Below, piece after piece: positions 20,046 through 29,198 of a stretch of 64,000 bases of DNA. The notes below the pieces were generated by a model that was given only the letters and a program-made list of their open reading frames with translations, was not told the DNA's origin and ran no database searches. Source of the DNA: Leptolyngbyaceae cyanobacterium RM1_1_2 (GTDB lineage Bacteria; Cyanobacteriota; Cyanobacteriia; Phormidesmidales; Phormidesmidaceae). The position numbers and the translations under genes are program-made. How positions within the stretch are numbered: position 1 is the stretch's first letter; each line of letters begins with the position of its first letter. The stretch is from positions 23,737-87,736 of the forward strand of contig JAAUQI010000017.1 of NCBI GenBank assembly GCA_012032345.1, in the 5' to 3' direction.

Positions 20046-20495
20046 TTAAGAGGTTTGCTGGCGCTGCTGGCTTCTGTGCTTAAGCCGTCGCCGCCGCGCT
20101 GCCGAGACTGCCTTGTCAGCCGGAAACCCGACCACAGGCATAACCTGATATCGCCGCTCACTCTCAAGGCGCTGCAGCTCGGTGTAATCCATCCAATGGA
20201 TACAGTCTACCGGACAGGTATCAATGGCTTCTTGAATCACCTCATCTGGGTCACCATCTTGGCGAACCACACGAGCACGCCCGTAGTCAGGCTCAATATA
20301 AAACGTGTTGCGGGCAACATGAGCGCAGTTTTTGCAGCCGATGCAGGTTAGTTCGTCCACATAGACCCCCCGCTGCCGCACAGTACCGCCTAGCTCAGGC
20401 TCAAGACCAGACCGAGAAGTGCGATCGCGCAGCGTACCGCCTAGCTCAGGTTCCAGCCCTGACTGCTTTTTCTGAGACTGATCAAACTCGTTCAC
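20046..20495 (-). CDS. [4Fe-4S] ferredoxin family protein
   Basis: 149 residues. One iron-sulfur cluster is expected from CIGCKNC plus the distant CPVDCIHW; the fourth Cys of the first motif is replaced, so only one cluster should form. The N-terminus carries two copies of SGLEPELGGTxR. The C-terminus is basic (ARRRRLKHRSQQRQ). This ferredoxin, ycf35 and the DUF2997 protein form a minus-strand trio also found together in other cyanobacteria. Electron-transfer partner unknown. Confidence 0.88.
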   Translation of the reverse strand: MNEFDQSQKKQSGLEPELGGTLRDRTSRSGLEPELGGTVRQRGVYVDELTCIGCKNCAHVARNTFYIEPDYGRARVVRQDGDPDEVIQEAIDTCPVDCIHWMDYTELQRLESERRYQVMPVVGFPADKAVSAARRRRLKHRSQQRQQTS

Positions 20496-20552
20496 AGACT
20501 ATGCTCCGCGATTGGCAATTCAAATAGCGCTAGCTATTACAGCGCTGTAGCG

Positions 20553-20942
20553 CTAGGCACTCCAGCGCTGCAGCACTAGACGGATCGAGCCGTCTGCCTG
20601 GGTCTGCTGTTCTGCTACCTGGAAGCCCTGCTGAGCAGTCTCAGCCAGCACGGTATGATAGGCGTATCGCTGGGTCACCTGATTGAGGAAGCCATCGACT
20701 GATAGAGGCTGCTGCCAGTACTGCAGGTCAGCCACAAGCTCATACTCATCGTCAAGATTGCGACGAAAGCCGATATCGTAGCCGTTATCTTGCTCAATGA
20801 CGACTTCTGCAGTCTGGGTTTGGCCTTGGTAGCCCCTGACCGCTTGAGGCCCTGGTTTCCACTCTGTCTTGAGGTCAGAAAGAGCAGCCTGCAGAGAGGT
20901 GAGATTACGAATCTTGGTTTTGATTTGGCTAAAGTGAGACAT
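20553..20942 (-). CDS. ycf35: Ycf35 / DUF1257 protein
   Basis: 129 residues starting MSHFSQIKTKIRNL, with RGYQGQTQTAEVVIEQDNGYDIGF, ELVADLQYWQQPLSVDGFLNQVTQRYAYH and the end RLVLQRWSA. These are hallmark segments of Ycf35, encoded in red algal plastids and cyanobacteria; function unknown. It lies between the DUF2997 gene (38 bases upstream) and the ferredoxin gene. The 57 bases before the ferredoxin are full of nested AGCGCT palindromes. Confidence 0.93.
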   Translation of the reverse strand: MSHFSQIKTKIRNLTSLQAALSDLKTEWKPGPQAVRGYQGQTQTAEVVIEQDNGYDIGFRRNLDDEYELVADLQYWQQPLSVDGFLNQVTQRYAYHTVLAETAQQGFQVAEQQTQADGSIRLVLQRWSA

Positions 20943-20980
20943 GATAACTGTGCAAAGTTGAGTTTAGAGAGAACAAAAAC

Positions 20981-21196
20981 CTACCACTGACTGAAAGAAA
21001 CTTGAGCCTCGGAGACAGCCTCAATCTCTTGCTGCTGGGCTTGTGCATAGAATTCAGAGGTTTGCTGCTGGCTAAGCACCTGGCCTAGCTGTGCTTCAAT
21101 TGCCGCTGTCACCTCGGCACAAGATGTGCCGACAATTCCAGTGACCATTTCTTTAACTCGACCGTCAGGGTAGATGACAAATTCCAACGTTTCCAT
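20981..21196 (-). CDS. DUF2997 protein
   Basis: 71 residues from ATG 21196 (a TTG one codon earlier is less likely). The segment METLEFVIYPDGRVKEMVTGIVG followed by SCAEVTAAIEAQLGQVLSQQ is the conserved DUF2997 core. The family is small, cyanobacterial and plastid-linked, function unknown, habitually next to ycf35. First gene of the three-gene operon. Confidence 0.88.
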   Translation of the reverse strand: METLEFVIYPDGRVKEMVTGIVGTSCAEVTAAIEAQLGQVLSQQQTSEFYAQAQQQEIEAVSEAQVSFSQW

Positions 21197-21636
21197 CAAG
21201 TCGCTAACCTCTGAATTCTTTAGAAAAGTTATTGAAACTTAAAGCTGATTTTTTGAGATTTTTATGATTTCAGTACCAAAAACTGGCCTAAACCTACTTG
21301 AATCTTACTAGGGATCCTTTAAATCCTGGCATTAAATAAATTGGAAAAACTTTACGGATTTTATTTAGACCAAGAGCGCTTACTCTAATTATTTGCTTAG
21401 TTTCGCGCAACTTTCGGCCTTAGTCAAGAATAGTAAACTTTGTAAAGAGCTTTGCTCCACCTTTGGTTAGATCTGTTGAAGTGGTCAATTTGCCAGCATC
21501 TGAGAGTTTAGCCTCAGCCTTAGCTCAGCCTGAAAACCAGCAGCAGCATTAATCACGAGTTTCTTTTTGTAAGATAACTTAATCTTTTAGATTAAAGCTT
21601 AGTCGAGCAGCTATTTCATCAGTAGTGACCGGATCG
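21197..21636. other. Divergent intergenic region between the DUF2997 operon and narM
   Basis: About 440 AT-rich bases containing the promoters of two divergent units. I looked for the nitrogen-control NtcA pattern GTA-N8-TAC upstream of narM and saw no convincing match. No small gene is evident. Confidence 0.45.
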
Positions 21637-22098
21637 ATGCCTTCAGAAACTCTATTCTTCAAATTTGAAGCCGACTTTGTTGAGTCACTGCGCTGCATTC
21701 CCATGCAGGTACGCCTGAAGCTAGACACCTGTGGTGTTAAGCTCAAGCTGTCTCACTGGCATCAGCTCACTCAGGCAGAACGGCGATCGCTCACTCAGCT
21801 CCCCTGCTCTACTCCGGCAGAAATTGACCACTATCGACAGCAGCTCCAGCAGAGGGTGACTCACCACAGCGGTGCCCCTGCTGAGGAACTGCCGATTGAC
21901 CCCCAGCCCGCCTGGTTAGAGGGAGAAATTCCGGCCCAGGTAGAAGCCCGTGCGGCCAGCGCAGACGCTGAAATTTCAGCCCAGCAGTGGCAGTTGCTGT
22001 CGCCGACCCAGCGCTTTGCCCTGCTCAAGCTCAGCCGCCCCAGCCACGAAAGTCAAAATTTTGTTCCCGCCCTGCGAGAATTTGGCCTGCTTCCCTAG
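21637..22098 (+). CDS. narM: Nitrate reductase associated protein (NarM type)
   Basis: 153 residues from ATG 21637 (MPSETLFFKFEADFVESLRCIPMQVR); an in-frame GTG at 21625 is an alternative. Conserved features: F-EADF--SLRCIPM-VR-KLD, then QLTQAERRSLTQLPC and the C-terminal WQLLSPTQRFALLKLSRPSHESQNF. The family is required for active nitrate reductase in Synechococcus. No nitrate-assimilation genes lie nearby in this window. Convergent with the next gene. Confidence 0.85.
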   Translation: MPSETLFFKFEADFVESLRCIPMQVRLKLDTCGVKLKLSHWHQLTQAERRSLTQLPCSTPAEIDHYRQQLQQRVTHHSGAPAEELPIDPQPAWLEGEIPAQVEARAASADAEISAQQWQLLSPTQRFALLKLSRPSHESQNFVPALREFGLLP

Positions 22099-22127
22099 AC
22101 TGTTAAGCCTCACCTAACTACCAAAAG

Positions 22128-23423
22128 CTACAGAGACGGGGACGCGACCCAAACTCCCATCAGAAAACCTGTGATGGTGGAAAAGGTAACGGAGCCGCCG
22201 CCTAGCTCATAAGCTTCTGGCATCATGGTGCTAGCCAGCATCGCCAAAATAGCGCCTCCGGCAATAGACTGGGCGATCGCAATCACTAGGTTGGAAGCGA
22301 CGCTGCTGAGCAAGCTTCCCAACAGCGCCATCAGGCCGCTGAGCAAAACAGCCCCTACCCACAGGGTCAGAATTCGACTGATTGAAGTGCCTGCCTGCCG
22401 CATTCCTGTAGAGCTAGAGAGCGCCTCTGGAATATTAGAAATGAAAACGGCCATCAAAAACGAGCTGCCCATCTCAGAACTGCCCGCCGTCAGACCGAGT
22501 ACTGCTGACTCTGGAATATTGTCAATCAGGGTACCCACCAAAATAGCTAAGGGAGCCGTACTTTTGCTTACCTGCAGCAGCATCGCCTGCTGCTCAGGTA
22601 GCGGCAGATCGATCTTAACGCTGTCTAAAACCTGACGTCGCCAAGTGCCGTCTGCTTCTAGGCTGCGCAGGGTCGTTTGGGTAGTATCTCGCAGGCGTCT
22701 GGCTAAAATTCGGCTGAGGCCGCTGGCTAGCTGTGGCGATCGCTCCAGCATGGCATCAAAATCGACTTTGTCTAGCTCATAGAGATCCATTGGCGTGCTG
22801 GCAACAACGCTAGCCGATCGCTCTGCCCCCGTCAGCAAGGCCATTTCGCCGAACATTTCACCTGGGCCAAGCAGAGCCAAAAGCTTTTGGCCCTTGATGA
22901 TCCGCGCCTCTCCGGTAACGATGAGAAACAGGGCATCCCCAGGCGTTCCCTCCTGGCACAGCAAGGTTCCGGCCTCGACTGAAAGCGGCTTCAGCAGGGG
23001 AATAATCGCCTGCATTTCGGTAGGCGACAGGGCGTGAAGAATCTCCACGTGGGCAATGCGATCGAGAATTTCTGAGGTTTCTTCTTGGCGCTGGTGATAT
23101 AAAAATCGTCGAGAAGCAGAGGGATGCCTGAGAAAGCCGCCCTGCTGGTCGATGTAGCTGATAACTGAGGTAAACAGAGTGCCCCCGATTAAAAAACCCA
23201 CTAGGAGTGGCCAAAAACCACTCATCTGATAAACGGGCAGCGAAATATCAAAGGCGATCGCGGCCAGCAACGTACCGCTACCGAAGGCCATAATCGCGGC
23301 TGAAAATACCCGACTAGGCTGCCAGTAAGTTCCGAGCAGTCCGCCAATCAGCAGACTCGAAGCGCCGAGTAGTCCCTGTAGCAGAGCGTTTAGTGCAGTT
23401 GGCATGAATTTTAAACTCCCCAT
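22128..23423 (-). CDS. ZIP-like membrane protein with inserted cyclic nucleotide-binding domain
   Basis: 431 residues. Three membrane helices at the N-terminus (to about residue 95), then a soluble insert with a cNMP-binding fold (residues ~125-245: LSVEAGTLLCQEGTPGDALFLIVTGEARI, GPGEMFGEMALLTGAERSASVVA), then about five more helices. The later half carries two NIPE motifs (IDNIPESAVLG, ISNIPEALSS), like the metal-binding helices of ZIP transporters, but the metal-binding His of HNxPEG is replaced by Asp and Ser. The cNMP domain lacks the classical Arg in the phosphate cassette (GERSAS reads AERSAS with Arg kept). Metal transport and nucleotide control are both inference. Start at 23405 also possible. 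Confidence 0.75.
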   Translation of the reverse strand: MGSLKFMPTALNALLQGLLGASSLLIGGLLGTYWQPSRVFSAAIMAFGSGTLLAAIAFDISLPVYQMSGFWPLLVGFLIGGTLFTSVISYIDQQGGFLRHPSASRRFLYHQRQEETSEILDRIAHVEILHALSPTEMQAIIPLLKPLSVEAGTLLCQEGTPGDALFLIVTGEARIIKGQKLLALLGPGEMFGEMALLTGAERSASVVASTPMDLYELDKVDFDAMLERSPQLASGLSRILARRLRDTTQTTLRSLEADGTWRRQVLDSVKIDLPLPEQQAMLLQVSKSTAPLAILVGTLIDNIPESAVLGLTAGSSEMGSSFLMAVFISNIPEALSSSTGMRQAGTSISRILTLWVGAVLLSGLMALLGSLLSSVASNLVIAIAQSIAGGAILAMLASTMMPEAYELGGGSVTFSTITGFLMGVWVASPSL

Positions 23424-23518
23424 TCAGTCTCTCATGGAAGTGCTGCCCTCTGTATACTCAAATCAGGATGGCTACCGACAGCTACCTTGATGTCTGAATT
23501 TAGAGAATACGGCCTGCT

Positions 23519-24061
23519 ATGAAAGTACCTCCCTCTCGCCGCCGTCGTCGCTCTCGATTGGCCTTTACCGCTCAGGTGTCCTGGGGATTTTTGACGCTGT
23601 GCGGCCTGCTCTACGGCTTTGTCGGCTTATTTTTAGCTGCGTTTCCGGCCCCTTACTGGATTTGGATTTTGGCACTGGCAGGTACCCTACTGCAGGCGAT
23701 CGCGCTGGCTGGGCCTGCGGCTCTGGGGCGGTTTCGCTGGGTTGCTGCCAACTTGCTGGTGGGCCTAGCGATTTTGGGAATGGGCTTGGTGGTGACGGCG
23801 CTGGCGATCGCCATGAACTATGGCAGCACTATCAATCTTGATCAGATTACGCCTGCTAGCGTAGCGCTCAATGTGTTTAAGGTTGGCATTGTAGCTGTGA
23901 TCACGGCAGGACTTAGCTCAATCATGACCGCATTTCTGGGCGATCGCCTGCTGCAAATTTTCAAGCGCAGAGCCGTTACGATAATTGTATCAGGGGTTTC
24001 GGTGTTAGGGCTTGGCATAGGTGCCCTGATTGGCATAGCGTTTATTGCCAGTCAAGCTTAG
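23519..24061 (+). CDS. Hypothetical four-helix membrane protein
   Basis: 180 residues. Basic N-terminus (PPSRRRRRSR) expected to stay inside, then hydrophobic segments at about 20-45, 48-70, 75-98, 115-140 and 150-178. No functional motif recognised. Divergent from the ZIP-like gene and 34 bases upstream of the EI24 gene, with which it may be co-transcribed. Confidence 0.65.
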   Translation: MKVPPSRRRRRSRLAFTAQVSWGFLTLCGLLYGFVGLFLAAFPAPYWIWILALAGTLLQAIALAGPAALGRFRWVAANLLVGLAILGMGLVVTALAIAMNYGSTINLDQITPASVALNVFKVGIVAVITAGLSSIMTAFLGDRLLQIFKRRAVTIIVSGVSVLGLGIGALIGIAFIASQA

Positions 24062-24095
24062 TTTTTGTCTATTTTTCTGCGTATCCTCTGATTTT

Positions 24096-24880
24096 ATGTC
24101 CTCTCTTTTGCCCAACGGAGCCGGAGTAGGGGGCTTATTTATAGGAGCCACCTATCCTCTACGTGCAGTCCGGCTGCTGCTGCATCCTAAGCTGCGCCCT
24201 TACATTGTCTGGCCGCTTGTGATTAACCTGCTGCTCGGTATCGGTCTCTATGCCAGCCTGTTTTGGTTTGGTCTGCGGCGGCTAGATGCTTACATAGACA
24301 CCTATCTGGCGACCTTGCCTGAGTGGTTAGCCTTGGTTCGCTACGGCGTTCAAGGGCTGGTGCTGCTGTTGCTGCTGGTGGTGACGGGGCTGGTGCTGTT
24401 GCAGTTTGGTAGCCTGCTGGGATCGCCTTTTTACGGCAGGCTTTCTGAAGAGCTAGAGCTGATTAAAACCGGGCAGCGACTGGCTGGACTACCCCTGACG
24501 CCGATTGGAATTCTAAGTGATCTGGGCCGTGCAATTGCCTTTGAACTGAAAAAATTTTGCTGGCGATCGCAGTCGGTAGCCTCTTACTGCTCGGCAACTT
24601 AGCTCCCGGCGTGGGTACGCTAGTGGCGACTTTTGGCGGCATAGCTTTGGCGGTGCTGCTGGTTTGCCTAGACTTTTTAGATCCGCCGTTAGAGCGGCGG
24701 CGGCTGCGCTTTCGTAGCAAGCTAAAGCTAATCTGGCAGACGCTGCCTGCAAGCGCCAGTTTTGGTCTGCTCTGTCTGGGATTGGTCAGCCTGCCGCTGA
24801 TTAATTTACTGGCGATTCCGCTCTGCATTACGGCAGGGACGCTGTTTTTTTGCGATCGCATCTACGCGCCCCCGGCTTGA
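24096..24880 (+). CDS. EI24/CysZ-like membrane protein, frameshifted
   Basis: Starts at ATG 24096 (MSSLLPNGAGVGGLFIGATYPLRAVRLLL). The pattern of four or more helices and GSLLGSPFYGRLSEELE is typical of the EI24 (etoposide-induced 2.4) family, which includes the sulfate transporter CysZ. At 24549-24554 the frame breaks: six A where seven would continue ELKK-ILLAIAVGSLLLLGNLAPGVG into the second half, which then runs to 24880. The span lacks one base to be a multiple of three. A missing A in a homopolymer is the likely cause. The intact product would be 261 residues. The substrate is unknown. Confidence 0.82.
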
Positions 24881-24964
24881 TCCCAGGTCAGCTTTAGTGA
24901 ATTAATGGAGAGACAATAGGCTCAGCGCATCGGCGGAGTCTAGAAGTCCCTCAACCTGACTGAC

Positions 24965-26557
24965 ATGAGCGTTGCAATTGACTTTGGCACTAGCAATACG
25001 GTGCTGGCCCGCTGGAACGCTGCTACACAGCAGCCAGAAACGCTGTCTTTAGCCCCCCTAGCCCAGCAGCTAGGGGATAATCCGCCGCTGATTCCGAGCT
25101 TGGTGTATGTCAAGAATGCGGCCAGTTCAGAGGTTTTAATCGGCCAGTCAGTGCGCGATCGCGGACTAGATCTGGCTGAGGACAGCCGCTTTTTCCGCAA
25201 CTTCAAGCGCGGCATTGGCACTGATATTCAGGGCTTTTTACCTGACCTAGACGGTCAGAGCCTCAGCTTTGAGCAGATTGGACAATGGTTTATTCAGCGG
25301 GTGCTACAGCAGCTTGCCGCCAGCGGCGAAACCCCAGAATCCCTTACGTTCACGGTGCCCGTGGACAGCTTTGAAGCCTATCGCAACTGGCTGGGTCAGG
25401 TCTGTCAAAGCCTAGAAATTCAGCAGGTGAGGATGCTGGATGAGCCTACGGCGGCAGCTTTGGGCTACGGGCTGAAAGGTGGCGAAACCCTTTTGGTAAT
25501 TGACTTTGGCGGCGGCACCCTGGATTTGTCGCTGGTGCAGCTTGCGGCTGCGGCTAGCGGTCAGGTCTTGGGCTTTTTGCTCAAGTGGGGGCAGCAGTCT
25601 CTGGCCCAGAAATCTGGGCAGCGGGTCAAAACGGCGCGGGTATTGGCTAAGGCGGGAGAAGCCCTGGGCGGGGCCGACATTGATTATTGGCTAGCTGACT
25701 ATTTCGAGCGCACTCAGGGACTGGCCCCCAGCGCTTTGACACTGCGCTTAGTGGAGCGATTGAAGATCAAGCTCTCCAGCCAGCCGGAGGCCACCGAAGT
25801 TTACTTTAATGACGAAACGCTGGAGAGCTATGAGCTGACCCTGCAGCGATCGCAGCTAGAGACAATTTTGGCTGAGAACCAGTTTTTTCAGCGCTTAGAT
25901 GGCAAGCTCAATCAGGTTTTGCAGCAGGCGCAGCGGCAGGAAATTGACCTGTCTCAGGTGGACGCGGTGCTGCTCGTGGGCGGTACGGCCCAGATGCCTG
26001 CCGTTCGAGACTGGGCGCAGCGCCACTTTGCGGCTGAGAAAATCCGCAGCGATCGCCCATTTGAAGCGATCGCCCACGGTGCTCTCCAGCTACAGCAGGG
26101 GGTTGAAGTTAAAGATTTTCTCTATCACAGCTACGGCATCCGCTACTGGGATCGGCGGCAAAATCGCCATAGCTGGCACTCAATCATTCAGCAAGGCCAG
26201 CCCTACCCGATGGACAAGCCCGTAGAGCTGCTGCTGGGAGCCTCCACCGACAACCAGCCCAGCATTGAGCTAATTTTGGGTGAGCTGGGAGACGACGAGA
26301 CCCGCACAGAAGTCTACTTTGAGGGCGATCGCTTGGTGACCCGGCAAGTTCGCAGCGGCGCGACTCAGGTGCAGCCGCTCAACGACAAAGAGGGTGCCCG
26401 CGCTATTGCCAAGCTAGATCCACCCGGTTTTCCCGGTAGCGATCGGGTGCGGGTTTATTTTCGCATTGACGCCGAGCGCTTTCTGCGGATTACGGTAGAA
26501 GATCTTTTGACCAACCGCTTTTTGCTCAGCGATCGGGCGGTAGTACAGCTAAGCTAA
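24965..26557 (+). CDS. Hsp70-family (DnaK-like) protein
   Basis: 530 residues. The actin-like ATPase signatures are intact: VAIDFGTSNTVLA (phosphate 1), MLDEPTAAALGYG, IDFGGGTLDLSL (phosphate 2) and AVLLVGGTAQMPAVR (adenosine). The C-terminal part, about 150 residues, is a beta-rich region that is shorter than the DnaK substrate domain and lacks the lid. Such short Hsp70-like proteins are common in cyanobacteria; their clients are unknown. No J-protein or GrpE gene nearby. Confidence 0.9.
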   Translation: MSVAIDFGTSNTVLARWNAATQQPETLSLAPLAQQLGDNPPLIPSLVYVKNAASSEVLIGQSVRDRGLDLAEDSRFFRNFKRGIGTDIQGFLPDLDGQSLSFEQIGQWFIQRVLQQLAASGETPESLTFTVPVDSFEAYRNWLGQVCQSLEIQQVRMLDEPTAAALGYGLKGGETLLVIDFGGGTLDLSLVQLAAAASGQVLGFLLKWGQQSLAQKSGQRVKTARVLAKAGEALGGADIDYWLADYFERTQGLAPSALTLRLVERLKIKLSSQPEATEVYFNDETLESYELTLQRSQLETILAENQFFQRLDGKLNQVLQQAQRQEIDLSQVDAVLLVGGTAQMPAVRDWAQRHFAAEKIRSDRPFEAIAHGALQLQQGVEVKDFLYHSYGIRYWDRRQNRHSWHSIIQQGQPYPMDKPVELLLGASTDNQPSIELILGELGDDETRTEVYFEGDRLVTRQVRSGATQVQPLNDKEGARAIAKLDPPGFPGSDRVRVYFRIDAERFLRITVEDLLTNRFLLSDRAVVQLS

Positions 26558-26602
26558 ACCAGAAATGCGATAGGGTAACTCAGGGCTTTTAGCAGGGGCA
26601 GC

Positions 26603-27433
26603 ATGGGTGACGGGTTGATTTTGGGCTTGGGTGGCCTGGTTTCTGGCATCTTGGCGGGCTTTTTGGGTATTGGCGGCGGTACGGTGCTGGTGCCGCTGAT
26701 GGTGGCAGTTGGGTTTACGCCTCTGCAGTCGGTGGCGACTAGCAGTTTAGCCATCCTAATTACTTCGCTGACGGGCAGTTGGCAAAACTGGCGCATGGGC
26801 CATCTCAGTCCGCGTCGGGTTTTGATGCTGGGGTTTCCAGCTGTGGTCACGGCCCAGTTAGGGGCGCTAGTGGCTAATTTAGTGGCACCTTATATTCTGC
26901 TGCTGGCTTTTGGGCTGCTGCTGCTGCTCAATGTTTACCTAGTGGGCGTTCGCAAGCGGGTCACGGCTGAAAAAAGCCTGCAAGAGGCGCAACTGAAGAC
27001 CGCAGCGGACTCTAACTCAGCCACTAGCGCAGCCGCTGATGGATCACTGCCGCTCAATCCGGTGCTGGCAAGGCTGATTACCGGGGGCACGGCAGGCTTT
27101 TTGGCAGGGCTTTTTGGCATTGGCGGCGGCGTGATTATGGTGCCGCTACAGATCCTGCTTCTGGGCGAAACGATTAAAACTGCTGTGCGCACCAGTCTGG
27201 GGGTGATTGTGATTACAGCGGTTTCGGCCTGTGTCGGCCACGCGCTACAGGGAAATGTGCTGTTTAGGCTAGGGCTGGTGTTGGGGCTGGGCGGCCTGGT
27301 GGGGGTACAGATCAGCACCCGATTTTTACCTAAGCTGTCTGACAAAGTTATCAGCTGGCTTTTCCGCACGATGCTGGGGATTTTGTCTTTTTACATTTTT
27401 TGGCAAGCTTGGCAAACTTACTCTCAGGCTTGA
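26603..27433 (+). CDS. TauE/SafE-family permease (DUF81)
   Basis: 276 residues, eight predicted membrane helices in two halves. Each half begins with the family motif: LVSGILAGFLGIGGGTVLVPLM and GTAGFLAGLFGIGGGVIMVPLQ. A hydrophilic loop of about 45 residues separates the halves. The family exports or imports small sulfur-containing anions such as sulfite or sulfoacetate; the substrate here is unknown. Good Shine-Dalgarno-like GGGGCAGC before the ATG; 46 bases after the Hsp70-like gene. Confidence 0.88.
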   Translation: MGDGLILGLGGLVSGILAGFLGIGGGTVLVPLMVAVGFTPLQSVATSSLAILITSLTGSWQNWRMGHLSPRRVLMLGFPAVVTAQLGALVANLVAPYILLLAFGLLLLLNVYLVGVRKRVTAEKSLQEAQLKTAADSNSATSAAADGSLPLNPVLARLITGGTAGFLAGLFGIGGGVIMVPLQILLLGETIKTAVRTSLGVIVITAVSACVGHALQGNVLFRLGLVLGLGGLVGVQISTRFLPKLSDKVISWLFRTMLGILSFYIFWQAWQTYSQA

Positions 27434-27541
27434 GAATTGCCATGAGAAGATGTTCTAAGAGGTTTCTGTCTGGTGTCCAGCCTCTGGCTAGACACTCCCC
27501 CGTACAGCTCTGCCGCTTACCCGCCTACGAACCTTCAAACT

Positions 27542-28018
27542 ATGAACAATTCAGAAAAGCTGCGATTAAATGAGGTTGCCATTCGGCTAAATGTTTCTCG
27601 TTCAGAATGGGAACCCGCATTAGAGCAAGCAGAACCGGATGTGACTGTGGGTATTCGACATGCTGTGCTTTCAGGGAACGAAGACTGGCGAATTCATGTA
27701 GCGGCAATCCCTCAAAAAGTTGGCTGTCATTACCATCAATACGGTGATGAAACCTATGAGGTCGTGCAAGGAAAGGGCACCTTGCATTTTGGCAAAGTTG
27801 TCTTGAGTGGCAATCTACCTGAGGTAGCGTGGGAGATACCTCTTGGGGTTGCTTCAGGAGACTGCTTTGTCGTTCCAGAGGGTTATGCACATCAGCTCCA
27901 GAGGCGCGGTACAGAAAATTTAACGATTCTCTTTGCCTGTCCTGATTCGCACATTGACGATAAAGGCGATCGCCATCATCTCTTGGACTCTCCTCATCTA
28001 TCAGTCGCCGCGCTCTAA
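27542..28018 (+). CDS. Cupin-domain protein
   Basis: Start chosen at ATG 27542 (MNNSEKLRLNEVAI); a longer frame from 27473 contains an unlikely extension. 158 residues. Cupin motif 1 is GCHYHQYGDETYEVVQGKGTLHFG with two His and one Glu; motif 2 is GDCFVVPEGYAHQLQ. The insert between motifs and the tail LFACPDSHIDDKGDRH could carry another metal site. The fold suits sugar-phosphate isomerase or dioxygenase-like roles, but nothing pins the substrate. Confidence 0.75.
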   Translation: MNNSEKLRLNEVAIRLNVSRSEWEPALEQAEPDVTVGIRHAVLSGNEDWRIHVAAIPQKVGCHYHQYGDETYEVVQGKGTLHFGKVVLSGNLPEVAWEIPLGVASGDCFVVPEGYAHQLQRRGTENLTILFACPDSHIDDKGDRHHLLDSPHLSVAAL

Positions 28019-28097
28019 ACTTGCCAGAACTCTCGCAATGAGCTAGGCTGCTATGTCCTATCCTCAAAAGGCAGGCAGACAACACTTGAGCTGGATT

Positions 28098-29005
28098 ATG
28101 GCTATTTCTTCGCGGGGCGCTATCTGGCGCAGCCTGGGGCTGACGTTTTTGTCTATGCCGCCGAGCTACGCGCTAACCACCGAGATCCGGGCTACCGACC
28201 AGCAGGGAGAGATTAAGGCTGAGCTGTTCTATCGTCAAAGCTACCGCGATCGCCCCAATGCCTACGAGCAACCCTGTGTTCAAGTCTCCCGCCTGACTAT
28301 CCGCCGCACTGGTGAGGTTGCTCTGGCAGCAGACTTAGCCACTAGCCGTGTTCAAATTCGGGATCTTTACGGCAATCCAGAAAACTGCCTCGATCAGCCT
28401 GTAGCTGAATCGCTAGCCGTTCAAGACCTCAACGGCGACGGCACGGCAGAAGTCTGGTTTCACCTGGGCGACAAAAATCTCTATTGCTGTGAAGCCACCC
28501 GCGTCTACGAATACGACCCAGAGCAGGCGGCTTACCGAGCTACCGAGCAGGTCTGGGAGGACGCTGGAGTGGCGCTGCGCTATGAGGGGGGACAGATTCC
28601 TGTCTTTGCCAGCGCGATCGCAGGTTTGGCTGGCCTTTTGGCCCAGCGCTAGCAGGCTCTCAGCAGCGCCAGGTAAATGGATTTGGCGGCAGCGGTATGC
28701 CGCTACAGCTCTGGCGCTACGGTCTGACAGGGTTTGAGGACGTGACGCTAGACTATCCGGGCGCAGTTTATGCTCACGCTTTTAATATGTGGCTGCAGTT
28801 CTGGCAGCGATCGCAGAATGATCCTACTGTTTATACCGACGTCAGTATGCAGCCTATCTGGGCGACCTATCTGGCCGACAAATATCGGCTGGGTCAGGCT
28901 GAATCTGGCTGGCAAATTGTGCAGGCCAACTACCGCGCTGCTGACCGCGAAGAATTTTTTAGCCGTCTGCGTCAGAGGCTGGTAGAAACGGGCTATCTCG
29001 AATAG
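28098..29005 (+). CDS. Secreted protein of unknown function, frameshifted
   Basis: ATG 28098 (MAISSRGAIWRSLGLTFLSMPPSYALT) gives a signal peptide; ATG 28053 is an alternative. The mature part has VCBS/FG-GAP-like elements (VQDLNGDGTAEVWF) and YCCEATRVYEYD. Near 28610 the frame is lost: up to VFAS it is in one frame, then RDRRFGWPFGPALAGSQQRQ-V and LQLWRYGLTGFEDVTLDYP continue in another to the stop at 29005. One missing base (AGCCGC read as AGCGC) explains it. The intact protein would be about 300 residues. Confidence 0.7.
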
Positions 29006-29198
29006 AGAGGCACATAGATCAGATGCTATTGATGAAACCATAGCCTGTGTTGTAATGAGCTTGGCAATCTAAACTAACCCGCTTCACCCACAAGATAGCA
29101 AGCATGAGGCGGGCGATGCCCACTCTACGAATGAACGCTACTCAAATATTAAAAGCTCATTTTCCGGCGTCAGTAATTTGTCCTGCGAGGTGCTTTCT

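Noticed and set aside
21500..21636. NtcA box upstream of narM
   Set aside because: No GTA-N8-TAC with a properly spaced -10 element could be found; NtcA control remains only a guess.
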